Assembly (NCBI GenBank): GCA_900541715.1
Contig: UQLI01000018.1
Location: 1-41,322 of the forward strand
Length of the DNA stretch: 41,322 nucleotides
Direction: 5' to 3'
DNA from: an uncultured Collinsella sp.
GTDB lineage: Bacteria; Actinomycetota; Coriobacteriia; Coriobacteriales; Coriobacteriaceae
Part shown: one piece after another, positions 1 to 8,043 of the stretch
Numbering within the stretch: the stretch's first letter is position 1
Layout of the letters: every line of letters begins with the position of its first letter
Made by a program: the position numbers and the translations under genes
The notes under the pieces: model-generated
What the model was told of the DNA's origin: nothing
Database searches by the model: none
Seen by the model: the letters and a program-made list of their open reading frames with translations, nothing else

Positions 1-118
1 CCCTGCACGAGGCCCTGCGCTCCAGCATCCTCTGGACCGTGTCCCGCTCGTGCCTCGTGAGCCTTCCGTAGGCCCTCGGGGCCGCCTTCGCGGAACCCTT
101 CTTCCTCTTTCCGGACAT
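1..118 (-). CDS. IS30-family transposase, N-terminal fragment (runs off the window)
   Basis: The complement reads from an ATG at 118 towards the left edge with no stop, giving 39 residues. The product starts with a basic stretch (MSGKRKKGSAKAAPRAYGR) and continues LTRHERDTVQRMLERRASCR. The pattern RLT..ER..VQ.ML..G/R is the usual start of the N-terminal helix-turn-helix of IS30-family transposases (compare 'HLTLEDREEI...L'), which precedes the DDE catalytic core. The core, if present, lies outside the window, so it is not known whether the gene is intact. No strong Shine-Dalgarno is visible. The gene points away from rho. The family call rests on a short stretch and could be another HTH protein. 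Confidence 0.55.
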   Translation of the reverse strand, partial: MSGKRKKGSAKAAPRAYGRLTRHERDTVQRMLERRASCR

Positions 119-170
119 GCCGTCCTCCGATCTTCCGGGGCCGGCCGGTCCGGCCCTCAGGGTATCGGGT

Positions 171-208
171 TCCCACATTCATCCGCACATGTGCGGATGA
201 ATGTGGGA
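171..208. repeat. Perfect 38-bp palindrome beside the IS30-type gene
   Basis: Two 19-bp arms (171-189 and 190-208) are exact reverse complements with no spacer. The left arm begins TCCCACATTC and the centre is CACATGTG. It lies 53 bp upstream of the transposase start. A near copy of part of the right arm (GTTCGGATGAA) follows at about 212-222. It could be an IS end or target site, since several IS30-family elements insert into palindromes, or a cruciform or terminator. No T-run follows it on the + strand. Confidence 0.8.
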
Positions 209-272
209 GGTGTTCGGATGAAGTCGATAATCAAGGTTGACTAGTCGTTTAAGAACGTCCCCAATGACTAAG

Positions 273-300
273 TTGCAGGTGGCGGCGGTTGTGTTACACT
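273..300 (+). promoter_or_regulatory. Putative sigma-70 promoter of rho
   Basis: TTGCAG (273-278) and TACACT (295-300) are separated by 16 bp, and TG at 292-293 makes an extended -10. Nothing else nearby on this strand needs a promoter. It predicts a leader of about 140 nt before the GTG of rho. Confidence 0.5.
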
Positions 301-444
301 AACGCTGCGTATATGACGCAAATATCTCGATACAGATCAATGATGTCCGTCGGTATTTGACGGAGCTAGACTGTTTAACCGCCCTGAAGGTTTATGCAGG
401 GAGCATGTGATCACAGGGCTTGAAAAGAAAGTTGAGCAAACACT
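301..444 (+). promoter_or_regulatory. Structured 5' leader of rho
   Basis: No ORF fits here. Three short hairpins are visible: TGCGT/ACGCA at 306-320, TCCGTC/GACGGA at 346-364 and CCCTG/CAGGG at 382-401. A second CAGGG at 414-418 could compete for the same CCCTG. Long leaders are used for autoregulation of rho in enteric bacteria. Whether this one is used that way is inference. Confidence 0.35.
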
Positions 445-3018
445 GTGTCTGATCAACAGCAAGAAAACGAAATAACGACGACGCAAGCCGCTCCCGCTGC
501 ACTGGTTGCGTCGGACCAGGTCGCGGCGCCCGCGCAAGCCTCGGCTCCTGAGACGCTTAAGGCTGCTTCGACGCCTACGCCTGTAGCGGCTGAGAAGGCC
601 GTGCCTGCAACTGGTGAGGAGGCTGCTCCGGCAAAGCCCAAGCGTACGCGCCGCGCGGCCAAGCCTGCCGATGACGGCGAGGAGGTCACCAAGCCCAAGC
701 GCCGTACCACGCGCACGACGCGCGCCAAGCGTACCGTTGCAGCTGACTCCTCGGCGCCGATTTCCGATGAGGTCGCGCAGGCACGTGCGTTGGCGCAGAT
801 TAGCGAGGCTCAGGTGGTGCGCGCCCGCCGTCGTGCTGCCGAGCGCGAGGCCGCGGCTCTGACCGAGCTTGCAGCTCCGTCTGTGCCCGAGACCCCTGCC
901 GCCACCGAGACGCCTGCCGCCGACCAGCCGACCGAGAAGCCGGCACCGCGCACACGCCGTCTCACGGCTGCTAAAGCCGAGCAGGTTGCTGAACAGGCAA
1001 CCCCCGAGCTCGCTGAGGCTTCGGTCCGTTCCGCGGCAGGGGAGGGCACATCGCCTGCTGAGCCTGCTGCGCCTGTCGAGGCCAGCGAAGTTCCCGTTGT
1101 CGATCCGGCTTTGCGCCCGCACCGTCGCGGTCGCAAGCCCAAGGCCTTCGTCGAGGCAGAGAAGGCCGCAGCCGCAGCCGCCGCCGCTCGGGATGCTGCG
1201 GCGACCGCCGAGTCTGCAACCGCTGCCGATGCACCCGTCCAGGATGCTACGACTTCCGAGGCCGCTCCCGCCGATGTCGAGCCCGCCGACGTCCGTCCTG
1301 GTCGCAGCCATCGTACTGCTGCTAAGCGCACGTCCAAGGCCAAGGCTGCCAAGAAGGGTGCGTCCGAGGATTCTGCCGAGACGACCGCCGATGCATCGAC
1401 TGATGCCGCCGAGCCCCAAGACGTCGAACAGCCTGCGTCCGAGAAGCCCAAGCGCGGTCGTAAGAAGTCCGCTAAGGCCAAGGCGTCCGAGCAGCAGGCT
1501 GATGCCGAAGCGCAGATTGATTCCGGCGCCGAGGCCAATGACGCCGCTGCGGCCAATGCCGGCGTCGCCGCAACCGATGGCGCCGCGCCCGCCGAGGCCG
1601 AAGACGGCGCTCGCCCCAACCGTCGCCAGCACAAGCGCAACGAGGAGCGCAACGATCGCAAGGACGAGCGCAACAACGACCGTCGCAACCGTCAGCGCGA
1701 TCGCAAACAGCGCAACAAGGAGCGCAACGCCGCCCCCACCGAGCCCACGCTTTCGCGTGAGGAGCTCGCTGCCATGAAGGTCGCCGAACTGCGCGAGAAG
1801 GCCAAGGAGTTCGAGATCGAGACGACCGGCAAGAAGAAAGCCGAGCTCGTCGAGGAGATCTACGTCACCGCCGCGAAGGCCGAGGGCTTCCGCGACATCA
1901 AGGGCATTCTGCAGATTCGCCCGGACAGCTCCGGCATCATCCACGCCCATGGCTACATGAAGTCCAACGACGACGCCTTCGTGCCCGCCTACCTCATCCG
2001 CTCCGCGCGCCTGCGCACGGGCGACGTCATCGAGGGCTCGCTGCGTCCTTCGCGCGGCGGCGACAAGCGCGCCGGCCTCGCCAAAATCACGACCGTCAAC
2101 GGTCTGGACCCCGAGCAGATTCGCAACCGTCCCAAGTTCGGCGACCTCACCCCAGTCTATCCCAACGAGCCGCTGCGCATGGAGCACGGCAAGGACTCCA
2201 TTACCGGTCGCGCCATCGACATCGTGTCGCCGATTGGCAAGGGTCAGCGTGGCCTGATCGTGTCCCCGCCCAAGGCCGGCAAGACCACGATCCTCAAGAA
2301 GATCTGCCAGTCTATCTCGATCAATAATCCCGAGGTACACCTCATCTGCCTGCTCGTCGACGAGCGCCCCGAAGAGGTCACCGACATGCAGCGCTCCATT
2401 AAGGGCGAGGTCGTGGCCTCCACCTTCGATATGCCCGCGGACAACCACACTCGCGTGGCCGAGCTCGTCATCGAGCGCGCCAAGCGCATCGTGGAACTGG
2501 GCGGCGATGTTGTAGTTGTGCTCGACTCCATCACGCGTCTTGCCCGCGCCTACAACTTGGCGGCGCCCGCCTCGGGCCGCATCCTTTCGGGCGGCGTCGA
2601 TTCGGCGGCCCTGTATCCGCCCAAGCGCTTCCTGGGCGCAGCCCGTAATATCGAGAACGGTGGCTCGCTCACCATCCTCGCCTCCGCACTCATCGATACC
2701 GGCTCCAAGATGGACGAGGTCATCTTCGAGGAGTTCAAGGGCACCGGCAACATGGAGCTTAAGCTCGACCGCGACCTGGCCGATCGCCGCATTTTCCCGG
2801 CCATCGACCCCGTTGCCTCGGGTACGCGCAACGAGGACCTGCTGGTCGACGAGCAGATGCGCCCGTTTGTCTTTGGTCTGCGTCGCATTCTTGCTGGCAT
2901 GAATAACACCGAGCGCGCAGCCGCGTCGTTCATCAAGGGTCTTAAGGGCACCAACACCAACCAGGAGTTCCTGGTGCGTTCGGCCAAAAAGCACAGCGAC
3001 TACGAGCAGACGTTCTAG
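445..3018 (+). CDS. rho: Transcription termination factor Rho with a long disordered N-terminus
   Basis: Rho is the hexameric RNA-dependent ATPase/translocase that terminates transcription. The protein has 857 aa against about 420 in E. coli. Residues 1 to about 430 are low complexity: Ala/Pro/Glu-rich with repeated Lys/Arg patches, ending in an Arg/Asn/Asp-rich tract around 398-428. The Rho_N three-helix domain follows (LSREELAAMKVAELREKAK, about 434-475), then the cold-shock-like RNA-binding domain (GILQIRPDSSGIIH). The RecA-type ATPase contains Walker A SPPKAGKTT (about 607-616), VVVLDSITRLARAYN, and the Q/R-loop region. All core motifs look intact. The start is a GTG at 445, with only a weak purine-rich stretch upstream. 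An opposite-strand ORF covers the same span but is an artefact of codon bias. A strong terminator follows. Confidence 0.97.
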   Translation: MSDQQQENEITTTQAAPAALVASDQVAAPAQASAPETLKAASTPTPVAAEKAVPATGEEAAPAKPKRTRRAAKPADDGEEVTKPKRRTTRTTRAKRTVAADSSAPISDEVAQARALAQISEAQVVRARRRAAEREAAALTELAAPSVPETPAATETPAADQPTEKPAPRTRRLTAAKAEQVAEQATPELAEASVRSAAGEGTSPAEPAAPVEASEVPVVDPALRPHRRGRKPKAFVEAEKAAAAAAAARDAAATAESATAADAPVQDATTSEAAPADVEPADVRPGRSHRTAAKRTSKAKAAKKGASEDSAETTADASTDAAEPQDVEQPASEKPKRGRKKSAKAKASEQQADAEAQIDSGAEANDAAAANAGVAATDGAAPAEAEDGARPNRRQHKRNEERNDRKDERNNDRRNRQRDRKQRNKERNAAPTEPTLSREELAAMKVAELREKAKEFEIETTGKKKAELVEEIYVTAAKAEGFRDIKGILQIRPDSSGIIHAHGYMKSNDDAFVPAYLIRSARLRTGDVIEGSLRPSRGGDKRAGLAKITTVNGLDPEQIRNRPKFGDLTPVYPNEPLRMEHGKDSITGRAIDIVSPIGKGQRGLIVSPPKAGKTTILKKICQSISINNPEVHLICLLVDERPEEVTDMQRSIKGEVVASTFDMPADNHTRVAELVIERAKRIVELGGDVVVVLDSITRLARAYNLAAPASGRILSGGVDSAALYPPKRFLGAARNIENGGSLTILASALIDTGSKMDEVIFEEFKGTGNMELKLDRDLADRRIFPAIDPVASGTRNEDLLVDEQMRPFVFGLRRILAGMNNTERAAASFIKGLKGTNTNQEFLVRSAKKHSDYEQTF

Positions 3019-3055
3019 GTTGTCATCCACACGCAGCGATAGTCATCAATGCGAT

Positions 3056-3087
3056 AAAGGGTCGGGGCTTTGAGCCTCGGCCCTTTT
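3056..3087 (+). terminator. Rho-gene intrinsic terminator
   Basis: A 13-bp stem (AAAGGGTCGGGGC, 3056-3068; GCCTCGGCCCTTT, 3074-3086) with two G-U pairs and a 5-nt loop ends in TTTT. It lies 37 bp after the rho stop codon. Confidence 0.85.
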
Positions 3088-3166
3088 CCATATCGCCTAT
3101 CCGCGCTTATTTTTGACCATAAGACTGGCAAGCAGCACGTTTCCCGTTTCAATCCGACATCGTCGC

Positions 3167-3195
3167 TTGCAATCGACAGGGCGGTTTCGCATAAT
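3167..3195 (+). promoter_or_regulatory. Putative promoter of the membrane protein/VanZ operon
   Basis: TTGCAA (3167-3172), a 17-bp spacer and CATAAT (3190-3195). The leader to the start at 3332 is about 130 nt and contains a small hairpin, GGGGC-ATA-GCCCC, at 3253-3265. The rest of the 3088-3331 gap shows nothing else. Confidence 0.55.
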
Positions 3196-3331
3196 AGCTT
3201 TTAAGCTTCGCGACGGAAAACGCAGATGAAACGAACCATATACCGTTGCTTTGGGGCATAGCCCCGCTTCATCTTCTCTCGCGCAGCCAACTGAATGATG
3301 CGATTTGGGTGCTGGAAGATGGGGAGAGCTC

Positions 3332-4732
3332 ATGGCTTCTTCTGATGCGACACAACGAGCAGTCCTTGCCGGACTTTCGTGCGGGATCGGCCTGGCCGCT
3401 CCCGTGGTTATGTATGCTGCGACGCTGCCGTTTTCGTCGGTGAACGAGACGGTCGTGGCGGGTGCGGTTCCCTTCGCCGTGGGTGCGGTGGCGGGCGTGG
3501 GTATCTATGCCGCCTCGCTGGGTATCTTCGAGTACCGTGCGCAGCGTGAAGAGCGTCTGTTCCAGCCCGATGCCATGGGCGGTGCCGCCAATCTCAATCA
3601 ATATCAAAGTGAGTTTAAGACCGCCTCGATTCCAGCTCAGCAGCAGGATGCGACTCCTTACGCTGCGGCTTCTGCTTCTCAGACTCAGGCGGAGCAGTCT
3701 ACCTCGGCATTCCTTTCCGGCCTGACTGGTGCGTTCCAGCGCCGTCATGCCGATGATGGTGTCCCTACCATCGCTCGAGCCGCAGATGCCATGGACGAGG
3801 CCGAGGCTTGGTCCATGATCGACAGTATGCTCGACGACGATTCGCCGGTGAGCTGCGACCCTGCGCGCTCGCGCGACGTCTATCAAGTCGCCATCGACGA
3901 GCTCACCAACGGCGGGCAGACCGGCTCCCTCAATCGCGACGACATCGCCGCCGCGGCGCGCGCCGTGTCGGGCTCCCAGGCCGCCCCTGCGGGCAGCACG
4001 GCGGCTTTCGTGGCACTCGTTGCCAACGCGGCAGCCAATAACGCCTACAACGCTACCTCGGGCGACGCGAACGCTTCTGCCGACAATTCGTACGTTGATG
4101 AAGCCATGGCCGCGGACGAGGAGGCCGTTGCCGCCCGCCGTGCCGCCGAGAGCTCGCTTTGGGGCGCTCCTGCCCGGCAGCAGGCGGCTGAGGCTGCGCC
4201 GTACAATGCAAACCTCGCCAGCATGCCTATCATCTCCGGTGCCGCGGACATCGATCTCGATGACCTCGATGAGCCTGCAGCCATCACCGCATCGATTGAT
4301 GCCCAAGATCGCATCGACACCGGCGACCTTCCGGACGCCTCGCTCGAGGTTGATGTCCCCATGGCTGATTACTCGGGCCACGAGGACATGTGGGCCGCCG
4401 CCACCGCGATTCTGGATGAGATTGACGAGCCCGCTCCTGTTGCAGCTCCCGCTCCCGTCGCTGCCCCTCAGCCTGCTGCCCCCGCCTATGTCGGCCGTCA
4501 CAGCGCTGTGTTCCCCGAGGATACCGCCCGTATCTCGCGCGAGAGCATCGAGCGGGCCGAGGCTATTGCCGCCGGCATTATGGAAAATCGTCGTCACGAG
4601 CGCGTCAATCAGATCCTCGAGGAAGAGATCGAGCGCCTGCAGTCCTCTACCGCCAAGCGTACGGGCCGTGCCTATCTGAGCGTTATCGAGGGCGGTACCG
4701 CCAGCTTCGCGCCGCTCCGCGCGGAGGCATAA
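3332..4732 (+). CDS. Hypothetical membrane protein, two N-terminal helices and a long Ala/Asp-rich tail
   Basis: I do not recognise a named family. The ATG at 3332 is preferred over upstream in-frame starts because GGGGAG (3321-3326) sits 5 nt before it. This gives 466 aa. Two hydrophobic helices lie near residues 10-34 and 41-66, joined by a very short loop. A basic segment follows (EYRAQREERLF). The remaining 390 residues are mostly acidic and Ala-rich with Pro/Ala linkers (APAPVAAPQPAAPA), so probably disordered. A short conserved-looking end (about 415-466) holds an amphipathic, possibly coiled-coil helix (ENRRHERVNQILEEEIERLQ). It is cotranscribed with the VanZ-like gene 7 nt downstream. 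A Coriobacteria-specific envelope protein is a guess from topology and context. Confidence 0.75.
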   Translation: MASSDATQRAVLAGLSCGIGLAAPVVMYAATLPFSSVNETVVAGAVPFAVGAVAGVGIYAASLGIFEYRAQREERLFQPDAMGGAANLNQYQSEFKTASIPAQQQDATPYAAASASQTQAEQSTSAFLSGLTGAFQRRHADDGVPTIARAADAMDEAEAWSMIDSMLDDDSPVSCDPARSRDVYQVAIDELTNGGQTGSLNRDDIAAAARAVSGSQAAPAGSTAAFVALVANAAANNAYNATSGDANASADNSYVDEAMAADEEAVAARRAAESSLWGAPARQQAAEAAPYNANLASMPIISGAADIDLDDLDEPAAITASIDAQDRIDTGDLPDASLEVDVPMADYSGHEDMWAAATAILDEIDEPAPVAAPAPVAAPQPAAPAYVGRHSAVFPEDTARISRESIERAEAIAAGIMENRRHERVNQILEEEIERLQSSTAKRTGRAYLSVIEGGTASFAPLRAEA

Positions 4733-4739
4733 CTTCTGC

Positions 4740-5189
4740 ATGGTTAAGATCAATCGAAAATGGGCGGTCGTGACCTGCCTGATGGCGCTCTTGATCTGGG
4801 GCAATTCGCTGGTTCCCGGCTCGGGGTCGGGCTCGCTGAGCCTGACGGTCATGGAAGCTATCCGCGGTTTCCTGCACGGCGTGGGACTTCCATATGAATG
4901 GGTGACCAACTTTGTTGTTCGCAAGTGCGCGCATTTTACCGAGTATATGGTGCTCGGCATCCTGGCAACGCACGCCTTTGATCTTGAGGGCCGGCGCACC
5001 TTTGACGTGCTGCTGCCCACGGCGGTGTTCCTGCTGCTGATTCCCTCGATCGACGAGACGATTCAGCTCTTTGTGCCGGGACGCGCCGGCATGATCACCG
5101 ATGTGATGATCGACTGCTGTGGAGCGGCAACGGGCGTTGTGCTCCGATATCTCTTACGGTCGCTGATGCACGCCAAAAAGGCCGCCTAG
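4740..5189 (+). CDS. VanZ-like family membrane protein
   Basis: A 149-aa hydrophobic protein with about four membrane segments. It has the VanZ-family signature: a first helix ending in WGNSLVPG, then RKCAHFTEYMVLGIL, then IDETIQLFVPGRAGMITDVMIDCCGA (D/E-E..Q.F.PGR...I.DV..D). Family members are small membrane proteins; the founding one, VanZ of vancomycin-resistance clusters, gives low-level teicoplanin resistance. Most chromosomal homologues, like this one, stand alone and have no proven role. The ATG is 7 nt after the upstream stop, with no strong Shine-Dalgarno, so translational coupling is likely. The stop codon lies inside the stem of the bidirectional terminator. Confidence 0.85.
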   Translation: MVKINRKWAVVTCLMALLIWGNSLVPGSGSGSLSLTVMEAIRGFLHGVGLPYEWVTNFVVRKCAHFTEYMVLGILATHAFDLEGRRTFDVLLPTAVFLLLIPSIDETIQLFVPGRAGMITDVMIDCCGAATGVVLRYLLRSLMHAKKAA

Positions 5190-5220
5190 GACGTATTGTT
5201 TGGTCCTAGGCGGCCTTTTT
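5175..5220. terminator. Bidirectional terminator between convergent genes
   Basis: A perfect 18-bp inverted repeat (5175-5192 and 5203-5220, arms AAAAAGGCCGCCTAGGAC and its complement) has a 10-nt loop. A-runs on one side and T-runs on the other provide a U-tract in both directions. It serves the VanZ-like gene (+) and the fructokinase gene (-). Confidence 0.92.
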
Positions 5221-5303
5221 TATTTGAGGGCTTATATGGGGCGTGGTGGCGTCGTTCCGTAGGTTAGATTTGCCGAGCGCGCCACGCCCTGTGGGTGCGT
5301 CTG

Positions 5304-6194
5304 CTACTGAAGCGCCTGTGCGCCCAGGGCCAGGCAGCCCATGATGCCCTGCTTGCCCTCGAGGCTGTTGTTGACAATGTAGGTATCGATGTCGTTGACC
5401 TCGGGCGTGACGATATAGCCGTTGAGCATTTCGGCGCACTTTTTGCGTGCGAGCGTCACGATGGGGGTGTGGTCGGCCACGCCGCCGCCGATGATAATCT
5501 TTTGCGGTGCGTAGCACAGCGTGTAGGTCATGAGCGCCTGTGCCAGATAGCCGGCGAGCAGGTCCATGGCCTCCGGGTCATCGGCCATGTCTCCGGCGCT
5601 CTTGCCATCCCAGCGCTTTTTAACGCCGGGGCCGGCGATGAGGCCCTCGAGGCAGTTGTCGTGGAAGGGACAGGCGCTATGCTCGCCGATGGTGTCGCGC
5701 GGGTCACGCGTGACTAGGATGTGGCCGGCCTCGGGATGCATCATGCCGTGCACGAGCTTACCGCCCGAGAGCACGCCGGCGCCCACGCCGGTACCGATGG
5801 TCAGGTAGACCACGTCGGTGAGGCCCTTGGCGCAACCAAACGTGACCTCGCCCAGGCAGGCGACGTTGACGTCGGTATCGTAGCCGCAGGGGATTTTGAG
5901 CTCGTTTTGGATAGTGCCCAGCAGGTCAAAGTAGCGCCATGCCGTTTTGGGCGTCTCCAGGATCTTGCCGTATTGGGGTGAAGCGGGGTTGACTGCGGTG
6001 GGGCCAAATGCGCCGATGCCCAGCGCGGCGATGCCCTTGTCGGCAAACCATGCGTTGACGGCCTCAACGGTCTCCTGCGGGGTCGTGGTCGCAATCTGCT
6101 CGCGCTCCAGGACCGTACCGTCTGCATAGCCCGTGGCGCAGACCATCTTGGTGCCGCCGGCCTCGAGCGCTCCGATAAGCTGCTGTTCTGCCAT
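5304..6194 (-). CDS. ROK-family fructokinase
   Basis: A 296-aa sugar kinase, the usual length for ScrK-type fructokinases, expected to phosphorylate fructose to fructose-6-phosphate with ATP. The N-terminal ATP site is GALEAGGTKMVCATG (8-22). The catalytic Asp is probably D108 in GYDTDVNVACLGE, and the glycine-rich motif is TIGTGVGAGVL. The ROK zinc site is seen as H158 (HPEAGHI) with C175, H178 and C181 (CPFHDNC). The spacing CPFHxxCLEGLxxGP is typical of bacterial fructokinases rather than glucokinases. The start at 6194 follows GAGAGGAAT; a longer reading frame upstream has no ribosome-binding site. No sugar transporter is adjacent, so the true substrate (fructose or mannose) is not certain. 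Confidence 0.9.
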   Translation of the reverse strand: MAEQQLIGALEAGGTKMVCATGYADGTVLEREQIATTTPQETVEAVNAWFADKGIAALGIGAFGPTAVNPASPQYGKILETPKTAWRYFDLLGTIQNELKIPCGYDTDVNVACLGEVTFGCAKGLTDVVYLTIGTGVGAGVLSGGKLVHGMMHPEAGHILVTRDPRDTIGEHSACPFHDNCLEGLIAGPGVKKRWDGKSAGDMADDPEAMDLLAGYLAQALMTYTLCYAPQKIIIGGGVADHTPIVTLARKKCAEMLNGYIVTPEVNDIDTYIVNNSLEGKQGIMGCLALGAQALQ

Positions 6195-6230
6195 AGTATT
6201 CCTCTCTGGGACGAGTTGCTCCGTGACTAA

Positions 6231-6258
6231 AGTATAGAGCTCTAAACCATTTAAGAAA
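6231..6258 (-). promoter_or_regulatory. Putative fructokinase promoter
   Basis: On the minus strand, TATACT (6236-6231) is preceded at 16 bp by TTTCTT (6258-6253). The -10 is good and the -35 weak. The transcript would start about 30 nt before the ATG at 6194. Confidence 0.4.
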
Positions 6259-6267
6259 GCGCTATAG

Positions 6268-6308
6268 AAAGAAGCCTCGCAACGCGGCGGGCGGTGCGAG
6301 GCTTCTTT
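6268..6308 (-). terminator. Terminator after the aminotransferase gene
   Basis: A perfect 13-bp stem (AAAGAAGCCTCGC, 6268-6280; GCGAGGCTTCTTT, 6296-6308) with a 15-nt GC-rich loop. It lies 25 bp after the aminotransferase stop and just upstream of the fructokinase promoter. The U-tract is short and comes largely from the stem end. Confidence 0.75.
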
Positions 6309-6333
6309 GGTTGCTTTAGTTGCCGGGCCGTCC

Positions 6334-7515
6334 TTACCCGCGCGGCTTGATTTTATCACGTAGCGACTTGAGGTTCTCCAGTGCCGCGTTAAGCGTCTCG
6401 TCTCGCTTGGCAAAGTGGAAACGAATCAGATGGTTGACGGGCTCGCGGAAGAAGCTCGAGCCGGGCACGGCGCCCACACCCACCTTAGACGCGAGGTCCT
6501 CGCAGAATTCGAGGTCGCTGTCATAGCCAAACTCAGAGATGTCCATCATGACGTAGTAGGCGCCCTGCGGCACGTTATGCTCAAGACCGATGCTGTCGAG
6601 TCCCTGGCAGAACAGGTCGCGCTTGGCGGTGTAGAGGTCGAGGACCTCATCGTAATAGCTGTCGTCGAATTTGAGGGCGGTGACGACGGCTTCCTGCAGG
6701 GGGGCGGCGGCGCCCACGGTGAGGAAGTCGTGGACCTTTTTGATGCGCTCGGTGATTTCGGCAGGGGCGATAGTGTAGCCCAGACGCCAGCCGGTGATGG
6801 AGTAGGTCTTGGACAGCGAGCTGCAGCTGATGGTGCGCTCAAACATGCCGGGCAGCGTGGCCATATAGACGTGCTCGTGGGGCGCGTAGACGATGTGCTC
6901 GTAGACCTCGTCGGTGATGCAGTAGGTGTCGTACTTTTTGCAGAGGTCGGCGATAAAGGCGAGCTCATCGCGTGTAAAGACCTTGCCGCAGGGGTTGGAA
7001 GGGTTGCATAGGACGATGGCCTTGGGGTCGTTGTCGCGGAAGGCCGCCTCGAGTGTCTCGCGGTCGAAGTCAAAGGTGGGCGGGTTGAGCGGCACATAGA
7101 TGGGCTCGGCTCCCGAGAGAATGGTGTCAGCGCCGTAGTTCTCGTAGAACGGCGAGAAGATGACGACCTTGTCGCCGGGGTTCGTGACCGTCATCATGGC
7201 GGCCATCATGGCCTCGGTGGAGCCGCAAGTGACTACGATATTCTCGTTGGGGTTCACCGGCATGCCCATAAAGTGCTCCTGTTTGGCGGCGAGCGCCTCG
7301 CGCATGGCCTGGGAGCCCCAGGTGATGGAGTACTGGTGGTAAAGCGGCTTGGGGTCGGTGGCGATGGTGCCCAGACTATTGAGCAGCTGCGCCGGGGGAT
7401 CGAAGTCGGGGAAGCCCTGCGACAGGTTGACGGCGCCATACTTGTTGGAGATGCGCGTCATACGGCGGATGACCGAATCGGTAAACGTTGCCGTGCGGTT
7501 GGAGAGTTCTTTCAT
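6334..7515 (-). CDS. PLP-dependent class I/II aminotransferase
   Basis: A 393-aa fold-type I aminotransferase. Recognisable elements are NLSQGFPDFDPP near the N-terminus, CNPSNPCGK (about 171-178), ITDEVYEH (the Asp contacting the pyridine nitrogen, about 202), SSLSKTYSITGWRLGY with the Schiff-base lysine at about 236, and the C-terminal Arg region (NHLIRFHFAK). The opening resembles the methionine/aromatic/kynurenine-type branch of subgroup I, but the substrate cannot be read from sequence. The start at 7515 has AAAGGA at a suitable distance; an in-frame ATG six codons upstream does not. It is probably monocistronic, with its own terminator at 6268-6308. Confidence 0.92.
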   Translation of the reverse strand: MKELSNRTATFTDSVIRRMTRISNKYGAVNLSQGFPDFDPPAQLLNSLGTIATDPKPLYHQYSITWGSQAMREALAAKQEHFMGMPVNPNENIVVTCGSTEAMMAAMMTVTNPGDKVVIFSPFYENYGADTILSGAEPIYVPLNPPTFDFDRETLEAAFRDNDPKAIVLCNPSNPCGKVFTRDELAFIADLCKKYDTYCITDEVYEHIVYAPHEHVYMATLPGMFERTISCSSLSKTYSITGWRLGYTIAPAEITERIKKVHDFLTVGAAAPLQEAVVTALKFDDSYYDEVLDLYTAKRDLFCQGLDSIGLEHNVPQGAYYVMMDISEFGYDSDLEFCEDLASKVGVGAVPGSSFFREPVNHLIRFHFAKRDETLNAALENLKSLRDKIKPRG

Positions 7516-7625
7516 GCCGGTCCTTTCGAGCATTTGCAGTGGGGCAAGTTTACTCCTATGAAACCGGTGGGATTTGCTCGAAATGGATCCGAAAAGCTCT
7601 TTTCAAAATTCTTGAAAATTGGGGC

Positions 7626-7654
7626 TTGCATCGCGTGGCGTTCCTTGCAATAAT
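7626..7654 (+). promoter_or_regulatory. tRNA operon promoter
   Basis: TTGCAT (7626-7631), 17 bp, AATAAT (7649-7654), with the tRNA starting 26 bp later. A short inverted repeat (TTTTCAA/TTGAAAA, 7600-7618) in an AT-rich stretch lies just upstream and could act as an UP-like element. Confidence 0.6.
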
Positions 7655-7680
7655 AGTCGAGCGCGAAGCGCACAGGACAC

Positions 7681-7758
7681 GGTGGGTGTAGCTCAGTTGG
7701 CTAGAGCGACGGGTTGTGGTCCCGTAGGTCGAGGGTTCGAGTCCCTTTACCCACCCCA
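7681..7758 (+). tRNA. tRNA-His (GTG)
   Basis: A complete cloverleaf. The acceptor is GTGGGTG/TACCCAC, the D-arm GCTC..GAGC, and the anticodon arm ACGGG-TTGTGGT-CCCGT with anticodon GTG. The T-arm is GAGGG-TTCGAGT-CCCTT. A G at 7681 and the C discriminator give the extra G-1:C73 pair expected of bacterial tRNA-His. The 3' CCA is encoded (7756-7758). Confidence 0.96.
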
Positions 7759-7780
7759 GTTCTTGCTTCGTGTTGATATC

Positions 7781-7853
7781 GGGTCGTTAGCTCAGTTGGT
7801 AGAGCAGGGGACTCTTAATCCCAAGGTCCAGGGTTCGACCCCCTGACGGCCCA
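7781..7853 (+). tRNA. tRNA-Lys (CTT)
   Basis: A 73-nt cloverleaf. The acceptor GGGTCGT/ACGGCCC contains one T-G pair. The D-arm is GCTCAGTTGGTAGAGC, the anticodon loop CTCTTAA has anticodon CTT, and the T-arm is CCAGGGTTCGACCCCCTG. The discriminator is A and no exact CCA is encoded (ACCC follows). It lies 22 bp after tRNA-His and is probably cotranscribed. Its 3' end is duplicated downstream. Confidence 0.95.
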
Positions 7854-7866
7854 CCCAAAGATTGTT

Positions 7867-7897
7867 AAAGCGACCGGCCCAGGCTGGTCGCTTTTTT
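7867..7897 (+). terminator. tRNA operon terminator, copy 1
   Basis: Stem AAAGCGACCGGCC (7867-7879) with GGCTGGTCGCTTT (7882-7894); the innermost bases form the loop. A run of six T follows. It lies 14 bp after tRNA-Lys. Confidence 0.88.
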
Positions 7898-8043
7898 GTT
7901 GACCTCGCATGGGGTCGAACCCGTCGGGGCGCGGAGCTGAGGAAATGCGTAAGCATTTGCCAGCGCAGCGCGCAAGGCGCCTTGGCGCCGCAGCGGTCGC
8001 CTGCGCAGCAGGCTGACCCCCTGAGGGCCCGCCAAAGCAAGTT

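Noticed and set aside
337..3030. An 897-codon open frame on the minus strand opposite rho
   Set aside because: It is the complement of a GC-rich, Ala/Lys-rich gene. It has no family resemblance or ribosome-binding site, and rho is certain.
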